From contig DAIOCN010000014.1 of NCBI GenBank assembly GCA_036747295.1, positions 8,550-72,549 on the forward strand: a stretch of DNA of 64,000 nucleotides. The letters are read 5' to 3'. The notes under the pieces are model-generated. The model saw only the letters and a list, made by a program, of their open reading frames with translations. It had not been told where the DNA came from and did not search any database. This document shows, in pieces, positions 17,176-24,870 of the stretch (within the stretch, counting starts at the first letter, position 1; each line of letters starts with the position of its first letter). Source of the stretch: UBA4736 sp002404015. Lineage in GTDB: Bacteria > Chloroflexota > Dormibacteria > Dormibacterales > Dormibacteraceae. The translations under genes and the position numbers were made by a program.

Positions 17176-19197
17176 ATGCGCGCCAGGAATGGGAGCCAAA
17201 TCGTCGCGTGGCTCCCGCTCGGCGCGGCGGTGGTTCTTCTACTGGCCGGTGAGATCCTGGCGTGGGGGATCAACGGAGTCCGTACGCAGCGCGACGACTT
17301 TTTCTATCTTCTCGGTCCGGCCTTTCTGATCCTCCCCGCGGTGGGCGGTTTGATCGTCAGCCGGCGCAGGGCTGGGATTCTGGGCTGGATCTTCTGCGCT
17401 GGCGGTCTTGCCTTCGCGGTCTTCGCCGTCTCCAACGCTTACGGCGAGGGTTGGCTTGCCGGACGGCGCTGGCCGGGAGGACTTCTCGCCATGTGGCTGT
17501 CGAGCTGGATCTGGGTGCTCGCGGCGCCCCTTCTCGGGACACTCGGGGTCCTGCTGTTCCCTGACGGTCGCCTGCCGTCGGCGAGATGGAGGGTGGTCTA
17601 CGTGCTGGCGGTGGTCATGCTCGCCGGGCTGTGCCTGCGGCTCATGTTCGCCCCTGGGGGCCTCGACCACGCCGCGAGCATCGCCAACCCGTTCGCCGCT
17701 CCGGGGGCACTCGGGGACGCCATCGCGTGGCTTGATCTGACTTTCCTGCTCCTGCCGATCACAACGGTTCTCGCAGCTTTGGCGCTGATCCTGCGCACGC
17801 GGCGGGCGCCCGCGACGGAGCGCGTACAGCTCCAAGGTCCCGCACTGGGCGGCGCGCTCATCGCGACGTCGTTCGTCATCTGCACGATCGCGGGGGTGGC
17901 CGGCAACGACAGTGCGGTGGCCATCGGCCCCGAGATCGGGGCGGTCGCCGCCATCAGCGTCGCGCTCCTGGTTTCGATCGCCCGCCACCGACTCTGGGAC
18001 ACCCCGCGGATTGTCAACCGCGCGGTCGTCTACGGTCTCCTCGCTGTCTCCGTCGTGGTGGTCTACGTGCTCGCAGTCGCAGCGCTTGGCACTATCGTGT
18101 CGGGCCGGGTTCCGGCAATCATTGCGACGGCGCTGGCCGCCCTCGCCGCGCTTCCGCTCCATTCCCGGCTCCAGCGCGGGGTCAACCGGCTCATGTACGG
18201 TGACCGCGACGAGCCCTACCGAGCGCTGACGCGCCTCGGGGACCGGCTGGCAGCCAGCCTCGATTCCGAAGAGGTTCCCCATCAGATCGCCCGAACCGTC
18301 GCCGAAGCCCTCCGACTGCCGTACGTGGAGGTGCAGCTGGGTGCTGGTCTGGCAGCTCTCACCGCTCACACCGGGCGGGCCGGCCGGGGCGACACGGTCG
18401 AGCTGCCGCTGGTTTCGCAGGGCGAGGAAGTCGGGCGGCTCCTGCTCGAGACGCGCGGACCGGGCGAGGCGCTGTCGCCGTCCGACCGGCGCCTGCTCGA
18501 CAACCTGGCGCGCCAGGTCGCGGTGGCGGCCCGCGGGGTTGCCCTCGCCGGCGACCTTCGGCGCTCCCGCGAGCGCGTGGTAAGCGCTGCACAGGAGGAG
18601 CGGCGGCGGATGCACCGCGACCTCCACGACGGGCTCGGGCCGACCTTGGCGGCGATCGCGCTCGGGCTGGACCGCGCCCGCCGGCAGGTCGGCGCCGACC
18701 CGACGTCGGCAAAACAGACCCTCGCGGAGATCCGTGCGCAGACCCTGGAGGCAATCGACTCGGTCAGGCAGCTTTCGTATGACCTACGACCAGCGGTCCT
18801 CGATCAGTTCGGCCTCGTGGGCGCCCTGCGCGAGCAGACCGAGCGTCTCAACTCCGGTGAGCCTGGCAGCACTCGTTTTCAGTTCGATAGCCCGGACAGC
18901 GTGGAATCTCTATCAGCAGCGGTCGAGGTGGCTGTCTACCGCATAGCCTCCGAGGCAATCACGAATGTCGTGCGTCATGCTCAAGCTGAGCGCTGCCGCG
19001 TCCGGCTCACAGTGAACGGCGTGCTCGAGCTTGAGGTGCACGACAATGGGCGCGGACTTCCCGAGCCGTATCGCGCCGGTGTCGGCCTGGCTTCGATGCG
19101 AGATCGTGCGGCCGAGGTCGGGGGCTACTTCGAGGTCGCGGGTGGGGTGCCGCGCGGCACCCTCGTGCTCGCCTCGTTTCCGCTGGTTGGGGCATGA
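17176..19197 (+). CDS. Membrane sensor histidine kinase, NarL/LiaS class (HisKA_3)
   Basis: 673 residues from the ATG at 17176 (a TTG at 17149, directly after the previous stop, is an alternative). About ten hydrophobic segments occupy residues 1-330, followed by a GAF-like region (about 345-450) and the HisKA_3/HATPase core. The phosphoacceptor is His484 in HRDLHDGLG; the N box is EAITNVVRHAQ, the G1 box DNGRGL. The kinase passes phosphate to the response regulator encoded with a 4-nt ATGA overlap downstream. The many N-terminal helices suggest sensing of a membrane or lipophilic signal. Confidence 0.9.
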   Translation: MRARNGSQIVAWLPLGAAVVLLLAGEILAWGINGVRTQRDDFFYLLGPAFLILPAVGGLIVSRRRAGILGWIFCAGGLAFAVFAVSNAYGEGWLAGRRWPGGLLAMWLSSWIWVLAAPLLGTLGVLLFPDGRLPSARWRVVYVLAVVMLAGLCLRLMFAPGGLDHAASIANPFAAPGALGDAIAWLDLTFLLLPITTVLAALALILRTRRAPATERVQLQGPALGGALIATSFVICTIAGVAGNDSAVAIGPEIGAVAAISVALLVSIARHRLWDTPRIVNRAVVYGLLAVSVVVVYVLAVAALGTIVSGRVPAIIATALAALAALPLHSRLQRGVNRLMYGDRDEPYRALTRLGDRLAASLDSEEVPHQIARTVAEALRLPYVEVQLGAGLAALTAHTGRAGRGDTVELPLVSQGEEVGRLLLETRGPGEALSPSDRRLLDNLARQVAVAARGVALAGDLRRSRERVVSAAQEERRRMHRDLHDGLGPTLAAIALGLDRARRQVGADPTSAKQTLAEIRAQTLEAIDSVRQLSYDLRPAVLDQFGLVGALREQTERLNSGEPGSTRFQFDSPDSVESLSAAVEVAVYRIASEAITNVVRHAQAERCRVRLTVNGVLELEVHDNGRGLPEPYRAGVGLASMRDRAAEVGGYFEVAGGVPRGTLVLASFPLVGA

Positions 19198-19856
19198 GCG
19201 GTGCTCTGATCCGCGTTCTGCTGGCGGACGATCACCCGATGTTTCGCAATGGGCTGGCCGCGGCGCTGGCCAAGGATGTCGCCGTCGTCGGGGTGGTCGC
19301 CACCGGTGAGCAGGCGGTTAGTCAGAGCGCCTCGCTGCTCCCCGACGTGGTCCTCATGGACCTTCGGATGCCGGCCGTCAACGGGATCGAGGCGACTCGC
19401 CAGATCGTCGCGGCGAATCCCCGGATCGCGATCCTGGTCTTGACGATGTTCGACGACGACGACTCGGTCTTCGCGGCCATGCGCGCCGGCGCGCGCGGCT
19501 ACCTTCTGAAGGAATCCGACGAGGAGGAGATTCTCCGGGCCATCCAGACGGTCCACGCCGGCGGCGCCGTTTTCGGTGCCGCCGTGGCACGGCGGATGGT
19601 CAGCTTCTTCAGCGTGACGCGGGATGGGCTCGCCTCCGCATTTCCGAGCCTGACCGTACGCGAGCGCGAGGTCCTCGAGCTGATAGCGCGCGGGCGGTCC
19701 AACGACGAGATCGCCCAGCATCTGTCGCTGAGCGAGAAGACCGTGCGCAACAACATCTCGAACATCTTCGCCAAGCTGCAGGTCGCTGATCGCTCGCAGG
19801 CCATTGTCCGCGCCAGAGAGGCGGGAGTCGGCACGGACACCACCCTGCGGAGCTAG
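19194..19856 (+). CDS. NarL/FixJ family response regulator
   Basis: 220 residues: receiver domain (about 5-122) with acidic pocket Asp12-Asp13, phosphoacceptor Asp56 in VVLMDLRMP, and the LxxG-K end signature ARGYLLKES; then a LuxR-type HTH (about 150-210) with LTVREREVLELIARGRSNDE and LSEKTVRNNISNIF. DNA-binding output is therefore expected. Start ATG overlaps the kinase stop (ATGA), showing translational coupling to its cognate kinase. Targets unknown; the upstream membrane protein gene is the nearest candidate. Confidence 0.95.
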   Translation: MSGALIRVLLADDHPMFRNGLAAALAKDVAVVGVVATGEQAVSQSASLLPDVVLMDLRMPAVNGIEATRQIVAANPRIAILVLTMFDDDDSVFAAMRAGARGYLLKESDEEEILRAIQTVHAGGAVFGAAVARRMVSFFSVTRDGLASAFPSLTVREREVLELIARGRSNDEIAQHLSLSEKTVRNNISNIFAKLQVADRSQAIVRAREAGVGTDTTLRS

Positions 19857-19962
19857 TCGGCTGGATCGAGATCGGCGGGTAGCGGGTGATGCGCAATCAA
19901 CTCACCAAAAGACATTGATGGGTGCGAAGATCAAGACGTCGGGGTACCAAGGAGGTTCGACG

Positions 19963-20172
19963 ATGGCAGACGGCAGCGCCGGAGATCGCGTAAGTGTCGA
20001 GTCGGAGCGGGTAGGTCAGTCGGCCCGCGAGGGCGAGATCCTGGAGGTGCTCGGTAGCGAGGCGGTCCTCCACTACCGAGTGCGGTGGGACAACGGCCAC
20101 GAGACCACCTTCTTCCCAAGCGCGGGCAGCTTGAGGATTATCCGAAGGGCGGCCAGAACCCGGTCAAAATAG
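19963..20172 (+). CDS. DUF1918 domain protein
   Basis: 69 residues from the ATG at 19963, with GGAGG 7 nt upstream. The body GDRVSVESERVGQSAREGEILEVLG and YRVRWDNGHETTFFPSAGSLRII is a DUF1918 SH3-like small barrel, common in Actinobacteria and of unknown role. It is cytoplasmic and probably monocistronic, starting 106 nt after the response regulator. Confidence 0.8.
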   Translation: MADGSAGDRVSVESERVGQSAREGEILEVLGSEAVLHYRVRWDNGHETTFFPSAGSLRIIRRAARTRSK

Positions 20173-20333
20173 CCCGTTCGGAGAAGGCCAAGGTCGCTTC
20201 CGGATAACCTTTGCGAACTCGCGGTTCGGGGCGGCCGCCGCGCGCCTCACGCCTGCTCCGGACCAATTCGCGAGCTCCACTTCCCCCGGACCTGGCCGCG
20301 CGCGACCCGGTATTGATAGAGTTGGCGCTCGAT

Positions 20334-20958
20334 ATGCCGCGAGCCGCCACCATCGCCGGCGTTGGCGCTCTCACCTTCAGCGTGCTGTTTCTTACCGCCT
20401 GGATCCTGGTGAACAGCCCTGGAGGCGGCTATGCGGAATCCAACGTGACCCAGTACCTTGCAGCGGGCCACTTTCCGGTCGTGCTGCTGGCGCTTTGCCT
20501 GGGTCTGCTGAGTGTCGTCGGGCTGCTGTGCTTGCTCAGCTACCTTCGCGAGCTGATGAGGACAGGCGCTGACGAGCAGCAAATTGGGAACGTCTTCTGG
20601 GGCACCGCTGTGGCTTCGGCCGCGTGCTTCGCCGTCGGCTGGGGCTTTGTCGCGGGGCAACCGGTCGCTCACGCGGAGGCCGGAAGCGTGCTCGCCGTTC
20701 CGCCGACAATCACGCACCTGATTTCAGAAACGGGGGGATCGGCGTTCCGGAGCGATGCTCCTGGGATTGGCTCTCGCGATTCTCTTTCTCAAGCCCGCAG
20801 CCTTGCCAACGTGGCTGCGATGGCTGACGTTGATCGCCGCGATCGCCGCCTTTGCCGGCTTGGCCTACTTCACCTTTATCGTGGTCCTGCTGTGGGGCGT
20901 GGTCGTCGGCTTGTGGCTGCTGATCGCCGACAGCAGGCGGCAGACGAGCATAGCCTAA
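20334..20958 (+). pseudogene. Frameshifted membrane protein (DUF4386-like)
   Basis: The first part (from ATG 20334) encodes four hydrophobic segments in one frame up to a run of six G at 20732-20737. The last part (to 20958) encodes two more segments in the next frame, beginning near GAMLLGLALAILFL. Removing one G from the run joins the parts into one protein of about 207 residues with six helices, the length and layout of the intact proteins at 16447 and 21877. Either a real one-base insertion, a sequencing error in the homopolymer, or slippage. An out-of-frame extension runs to 21011 if the shift is real. Confidence 0.65.
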
Positions 20959-21034
20959 GGATTACGAGTCCCTTTGGCACGGCCAAACCGGCCCTCAGAG
21001 GTGGTTCCTGAAGCGTAAGCGTCGAATGACCTCT

Positions 21035-21065
21035 GGCGGGGTGTCGTGGATACATTTCGAACTTC
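21035..21065 (+). repeat. 31-bp direct repeat, copy 1
   Basis: First of three same-orientation copies. It begins GGCGGGGTGTCGTGGA and ends TCGAACT plus one or two bases. This copy has TAC where copies 2 and 3 have CAC. It lies 76 nt after the frameshifted membrane gene and 36 nt before vapB. It contains the inverted pair GTGTC-GTG-GAYAC. Confidence 0.8.
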
Positions 21066-21070
21066 CGGCC

Positions 21071-21099
21071 CATTCGTAGTATCTGTGATACATTCGTAG
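21071..21099 (+). promoter_or_regulatory. vapB operator-promoter candidate
   Basis: CATTCGTAG occurs at 21071-21079 and again at 21091-21099, framing the perfect inverted repeat GTATC-TGT-GATAC (21079-21091). TACATT (21089-21094) ends 7 nt before the vapB ATG and may be the -10 of a leaderless message. VapB-VapC complexes normally repress their own promoter by binding such palindromes. Confidence 0.5.
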
Positions 21100-21101
21100 C
21101 C

Positions 21102-21344
21102 ATGAGTGATGTGTCGGCGCGCGATTTGCGAAACCACACGGCTGACGTTCTCCGTCGCGTCGAGGCCGGCGAGCGGCTTCGCGTCAATGTGAACCGGCGA
21201 CCGGTCGCGGAGCTGGTCCCGCTCGGACGCCCGGTCTGGAGCACCGGACCGGCGATGGAGCGCGTCGTGCGAGAGGCCTCCGCGGACGCCGGCCTGCTAC
21301 ATGACCTATCGGAGGTGCGACAGCAGACGGTCGAGGAAAGGTGA
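21102..21344 (+). CDS. vapB: Antitoxin, Phd/YefM family (VapB role)
   Basis: 80 residues. The N-terminal half is the Phd/YefM DNA-binding fold: VSARDLRNHTADVLRRVEAGERLRV followed by NRRPVAELVPL. The C-terminal half is acidic-helical and should wrap around the toxin. The GTGA overlap with the toxin gene couples their translation. It is probably the autorepressor acting on the inverted repeat just upstream. Confidence 0.88.
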   Translation: MSDVSARDLRNHTADVLRRVEAGERLRVNVNRRPVAELVPLGRPVWSTGPAMERVVREASADAGLLHDLSEVRQQTVEER

Positions 21345-21730
21345 GCACACCGGCGATCCTGGACACCTCGATATTCGTGGCCATCGAGCAGACTCGGCCA
21401 CTCTCGCGTCCGTTGCCGGACCAGGTCGGCGTTTCGGTGGTCAGCCTGGCCGAGCTGGAACTGGGAGTGCTGATGGCAAAGGACGGCGAGTCCAGGGCAA
21501 CGCGACTAGCAACACTCACACGAGTGCGGGAACAGACGGCCGGCCTGCCGGCGGACGAACGCGTCGCCTCAGCCTACGCACGCCTGGCGGCAGCCGAGCT
21601 GCAGGCGGGACGGAAACCTCGCGTCCACGACACCTGGATCGCGGCCACGGCCCTTGCACATGGAGGAGAGGTCTGGACCCAGGACAAAGACTTCACCAAT
21701 TTTGGCGCCGTGAGAATCGTGCGGTTGTAG
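21341..21730 (+). CDS. vapC: Toxin VapC, PIN-domain ribonuclease
   Basis: 129 residues, a PIN domain with the expected acidic site: Asp8 in ILDTSIFV, Glu38 in VSLAELELG, Asp97 in VHDTWIAATAL, and Asp115/Asp117 in TQDKDF. PIN toxins use Mg2+ to cleave tRNA or other RNA and stop translation until neutralised by the antitoxin. Start GTG at 21341 overlaps the vapB stop by 4 nt. The pair sits between repeat copies 1 and 2. Confidence 0.92.
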   Translation: MSTPAILDTSIFVAIEQTRPLSRPLPDQVGVSVVSLAELELGVLMAKDGESRATRLATLTRVREQTAGLPADERVASAYARLAAAELQAGRKPRVHDTWIAATALAHGGEVWTQDKDFTNFGAVRIVRL

Positions 21731-21735
21731 CTGGA

Positions 21736-21755
21736 CTGGGCACGACATCGCCCAG
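21736..21755 (+). terminator. Hairpin after vapC
   Basis: CTGGGC (21736-21741), 8-nt loop, GCCCAG (21750-21755), 5 nt after the vapC stop. Short stem without a U-run, so terminator activity is uncertain. Confidence 0.35.
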
Positions 21756-21770
21756 ACGGCTGAATGCAAT

Positions 21771-21801
21771 GGCGGGGTGTCGTGGACACTTGTCGAACTT
21801 T
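21771..21801 (+). repeat. 31-bp direct repeat, copy 2
   Basis: Same orientation as copies 1 and 3. It starts exactly 40 nt after the vapC stop. It has the perfect inverted pair GTGTC-GTG-GACAC and a single change (TTGTCGAAC instead of TTTTCGAAC) relative to copy 3. Confidence 0.8.
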
Positions 21802-21876
21802 GGTGGCTGAGTCCGCCCGGTTGCCGCGACCGGCGCCCCTACACAGGCGCGTCGTCGATGGGCGAACATTCTCTTG

Positions 21877-22569
21877 ATGGCCGAGGCAACAGCCCATGCC
21901 GGCAACCGGCTCGCCTTGGCGGGCGCAATCTGGTACCTCCTCGAAATCCCACTGGTCCTCCCCTTCGTAGCGGATCGCTCGCCCTCGCCCGCTAAGTCCG
22001 CGGAGATCGTCGCCTATTACTCAACCCAACATCCCAAGCTCCTGGTTGGGCTCGCCACCGCCAGCGTGGTCCTCATCGGTCGGATTGCCTTCGCGGCGGG
22101 GGCGCGTGCGTCACTTCAGCGCACGGCGGGCGTGCGCGCCCTCGCCGATCTTGCCGTGGGCGCGATGATCCTCTCGGTCGTCCTGGAGGTTGGGAGTACC
22201 GCGCTGCAGGCTGCGGCCGGCCGGATGGCGGCCGGTGGCGGCGATCCCGCGGGGGTCGTCGCCCTGCATTACGCGTTCGGGACGGTCGGCTTCGCATCCG
22301 TCGAGGCGACCGCGGCAGCAATCGCTGCCACCGCCTTAGCCCAAGTCATTTCCGGTCAGTTTCCGCGCTGGCTCGGATGGCTCGGTCTGCTGGCGGGAGT
22401 CGCCGGAATCGCCTCGTCGGGGATCCTGACGGCAACTGGGGTGGACCCACAGGCGGCTCCGTACCTGACCGTATGGATACTTGGATTCTGGGTGTGGATG
22501 GTGGCAACCGGCGTGATCCTTTTCCGACGAACCCCCGGCCGGCGTTCGTCGCAGCCAGAGTCCGCCTGA
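21877..22569 (+). CDS. Multi-helix membrane protein (DUF4386-like)
   Basis: 230 residues from the ATG at 21877 (a TTG one codon upstream is possible). About six transmembrane segments; after helix 1 a polar loop (SPSPAKSAEIVAYYSTQHPK) leads into helix 2, the same layout as the proteins at 16447 and 20334, so the three look paralogous. It lies between repeat copies 2 and 3 and its stop is exactly 40 nt before copy 3. Function unknown. Confidence 0.7.
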   Translation: MAEATAHAGNRLALAGAIWYLLEIPLVLPFVADRSPSPAKSAEIVAYYSTQHPKLLVGLATASVVLIGRIAFAAGARASLQRTAGVRALADLAVGAMILSVVLEVGSTALQAAAGRMAAGGGDPAGVVALHYAFGTVGFASVEATAAAIAATALAQVISGQFPRWLGWLGLLAGVAGIASSGILTATGVDPQAAPYLTVWILGFWVWMVATGVILFRRTPGRRSSQPESA

Positions 22570-22609
22570 CCCTGAACAGGCGTCGACTGTGTCCTGAGAC
22601 AGGCCAACT

Positions 22610-22640
22610 GGCGGGGTGTCGTGGACACTTTTCGAACTCT
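22610..22640 (+). repeat. 31-bp direct repeat, copy 3
   Basis: Third same-orientation copy, with the perfect GTGTC-GTG-GACAC pair. It starts 40 nt after the stop of the membrane protein gene. Similarity continues weakly past the 31 bases (a GGCC/GGCTGA-like end, shared with copy 2). Confidence 0.8.
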
Positions 22641-23027
22641 TCTGGCCGACCCGCGTTCGCGGTTCGCGGTCAGCCTGGCAGCTGTCGCACTCGCCCTCGA
22701 CGACCCGTCCGGCACTGACTCAGCGCGCCCGCAGGCACCGTCGGCGTGACGCCGCTCCAACTCGTCGGCCCGAGCGGCCAGCTGAGCCGGCATCGGGCTG
22801 GTACGCGCATGGGGACCTGGTCTTCACGGGCTCGTACATCGCCGAGTCACCGCCGGTCGGAAGGCACTTGCGGTCCGGGCTCAGGGCGTTAGCCGCGGCG
22901 CCTTCATATGGCCGTGGTCCTCGAGGCCCTGACGCCCCGGGGGCTTCCGCTCCACGGATACTCGATGGCGCCTGCCATACTGGCCGCGGAATGGGATCCA
23001 TGATCGGTCTACTGATGCGTGATAGTC
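22641..23027. other. Stretch with no supported gene
   Basis: Together with 22570-22609 and repeat copy 3 this makes about 470 bases without a convincing gene. Short open frames exist on both strands but have no start signals, no recognisable domain and unnatural composition. It may hold decayed sequence downstream of the repeat. Confidence 0.5.
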
Positions 23028-23040
23028 AGGAGAGAAAGCC

Positions 23041-23124
23041 TTGAATACGAGAAACATCGTCGGCATCGTGGTGGCGCTTATCGTCGTCTACTTGATACTC
23101 CACTTCTTGTTCCACGTGATCTGA
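23041..23124 (+). CDS. 27-residue single-helix membrane peptide
   Basis: A TTG start at 23041 preceded by AGGAGA (23028-23033, 7 nt spacing) opens a frame of 27 codons. The product has a short polar N-terminus (MNTRN) and then an almost continuous hydrophobic helix of about 20 residues ending HFLFHVI. No family is recognised. Good ribosome site, hydrophobic composition and a hairpin shortly after the stop support a real small protein; the length makes chance possible. Confidence 0.5.
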   Translation: MNTRNIVGIVVALIVVYLILHFLFHVI

Positions 23125-23143
23125 ACGCTAAAGCTCTACCTGC

Positions 23144-23163
23144 GCCCAGTCTGAGAACTGGGC
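23144..23163 (+). terminator. Hairpin after the small membrane peptide gene
   Basis: GCCCAGT (23144-23150), loop CTGAGA, ACTGGGC (23157-23163): a perfect 7-bp stem 19 nt after the stop. No clear U-run follows. Confidence 0.4.
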
Positions 23164-23339
23164 AGACCTCGCGATGGTAAGTGCACGTGGAACACCTAGG
23201 ATGCACTCGCCTCGCCTCGCCTCAGGCCCGCGTCGGCTGTGGCAGCCAAACGTTGTGGGTATGAATCGGGTTGTCAGCGGCCCGAGAAGAGCGCGGCAAC
23301 CCGGGCATCGTTAGGCTGATCGAGGCCGACTACGAAGCG

Positions 23340-23431
23340 TGGCGGAGAGGGTGGGATTCGAACCCACGAAGCAGTTACCCGCTTACGGCATTTCCAGTGC
23401 CGCGCCCTAGGCCGGACTAGGCGACCTCTCC
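23340..23431 (-). tRNA. tRNA-Ser (anticodon GGA)
   Basis: On the minus strand the acceptor GGAGAGG (from 23431) pairs with CCTCTCC near the 3' end, followed by discriminator G and an encoded CCA (23342-23340). The anticodon loop CTGGAAA gives anticodon GGA, reading UCC/UCU serine codons. A long variable arm (around GTAAGCGGGTAACTGCTTC) and the T-loop GGTTCGAATCC confirm a class II serine tRNA. It lies 17 nt downstream of the gndA stop on the same strand and might be processed from that transcript. Confidence 0.95.
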
Positions 23432-23447
23432 GCTCCCGGGGTCCAGT

Positions 23448-24866
23448 TTAGCTTTCGACCTCTGACCCATCCTGGGCCCAGCGAGTGTGGAAATCGCCCT
23501 CCCGGTCGACCCTCCGGTACGTGTGAGAGCCGAAGTAGTCGCGCAGCCCCTGGACCAGGTTGGCCGGGCTCCGCTCGCGCCGGTAGCCGTCGTAATAAGC
23601 CAGCGACGAAGAGAAAGCCGGCGTCGGCACCCCCAGCTCCACCGCCTCCCTGACCACCCGCCTCCACGCTTCCTGGCGCCCCACCACCCGCTCCTGGAAG
23701 TAGGGCGCCAGCAACAGGTTCTGCAGGTCCGGCTGACCGTCGTACGCCTCGCGGATCCGGTCCAGGAAACGCGCCCGGATGATGCAGCCGCCCCGCCAGA
23801 TGGTGGCGATGGCGCCCAGGTCCAGCTCCCATCCGTACGCGCCGGCGGCCGCGACCATCTGTTCGAAACCCTGCGCGTAGGCGACGACCTTGGACGCGTA
23901 GAGGGCGTCTCGGATGTCATCCACCAGCGACTCCGCCGCGCGGCCGGCGGGCGGCCCAGCCAGCTTCTTGGACGCGACCACCCGCTGCGCCTTCTGGGCG
24001 GACAGGAAGCGGGCGAACACCGCCTCCGTGATGCCCGTCAGCGGCACTCCCAGGTCCAGCGCCGACTGAGACGTCCATTTGCCGGTGCCCTTCTGCTGCG
24101 CCTCGTCGAGGATCACGTCCACCAGCGGCCCGCCCGACCGCTCGTCGGTCTTGGCCAGCACCGCCGATGTGATCTCGATCAGGTATGACTCCAGGTCGCC
24201 GCGGTTCCACTCGGCGAAGATCGCCGCCTGCTCCGGCGGCTCCAGGCCGAGCCCCGAGCGCATGAGGTCATACGCCTCGGCGATCAGCTGGATGTCGGCG
24301 TACTCGATCCCGTTGTGCACCATCTTCACGTAGTGCCCGGCGCCGTCCGCGCCGATGTACGTGCAGCAGGGCGTGCCGTCGACCTGGGCGGCGATCGCCT
24401 TGAGCGTCGGCGCGACCAGCTCGTACGCCTCCGGCGTGCCCCCCGGCATGATCGAGGGCCCCTTGAGCGCTCCCTCCTCCCCACCCGATACACCGGCGCC
24501 GATGTACCGGAAGCCGCCCGCCTCCAGGTCGGCGCAGCGGCGCCGGGTGTCCTGGAAGAACGAGTTGCCGCCGTCGATCAGGATGTCGCCCGGTTTCAGG
24601 TGGGGCCGCAGCTCGGCGATCGCCTCGTCGACCGGCGCGCCCGCCTTTACCATCAGGAGGATCGGCCGCGGCGGCTCGATGGCGGCGACGAAGGCGGCCA
24701 CGTCGTTGGCGGGGGTGAAGTCGCCCTCAGAGCCGTGCTCGGCGATGAGCCGCTCGGTGCGAGCCGCAGTCCGGTTGTAGATGGCGACCGGGATACCCCG
24801 ACTGGCCAGGTTGCGCGCCAGGTTCTCGCCCATGACCGCAAGGCCGAAGACCCCAAAGCGCGCCAC
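23448..24866 (-). CDS. gndA: 6-phosphogluconate dehydrogenase, decarboxylating, NADP+ type
   Basis: 472 residues, the full-length homodimeric form. It oxidises and decarboxylates 6-phosphogluconate to ribulose 5-phosphate. The Rossmann site reads GLAVMGENLARN (8-19); the residues after strand 2 are YNRTAART (30-37), the Asn-Arg-Thr pattern that binds the 2'-phosphate of NADP+. Catalytic segment GVSGGEEGA (125-133), Lys181 and HNGIEY (184-189) are intact. It is the last gene of the sugar operon, 4 nt after rpiA. A second, shorter 6PGDH with an NAD-type pocket lies earlier in the same operon. Confidence 0.95.
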   Translation of the reverse strand: MARFGVFGLAVMGENLARNLASRGIPVAIYNRTAARTERLIAEHGSEGDFTPANDVAAFVAAIEPPRPILLMVKAGAPVDEAIAELRPHLKPGDILIDGGNSFFQDTRRRCADLEAGGFRYIGAGVSGGEEGALKGPSIMPGGTPEAYELVAPTLKAIAAQVDGTPCCTYIGADGAGHYVKMVHNGIEYADIQLIAEAYDLMRSGLGLEPPEQAAIFAEWNRGDLESYLIEITSAVLAKTDERSGGPLVDVILDEAQQKGTGKWTSQSALDLGVPLTGITEAVFARFLSAQKAQRVVASKKLAGPPAGRAAESLVDDIRDALYASKVVAYAQGFEQMVAAAGAYGWELDLGAIATIWRGGCIIRARFLDRIREAYDGQPDLQNLLLAPYFQERVVGRQEAWRRVVREAVELGVPTPAFSSSLAYYDGYRRERSPANLVQGLRDYFGSHTYRRVDREGDFHTRWAQDGSEVES

Positions 24867-24870
24867 GCGA

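Noticed and set aside
21035..22640. Integron with attC sites
   Set aside because: The repeats lack the attC core (GTTRRRY/RYYYAAC pairs) and arm structure, and no integrase gene is present; kept only as an unexplained repeat.
21035..22640. CRISPR array
   Set aside because: Repeats are 736-839 bp apart with genes between them; no cas genes.
22720..23001. 93-codon minus-strand open frame in the gene-poor stretch
   Set aside because: No ribosome site, no domain, composition like other shadows.
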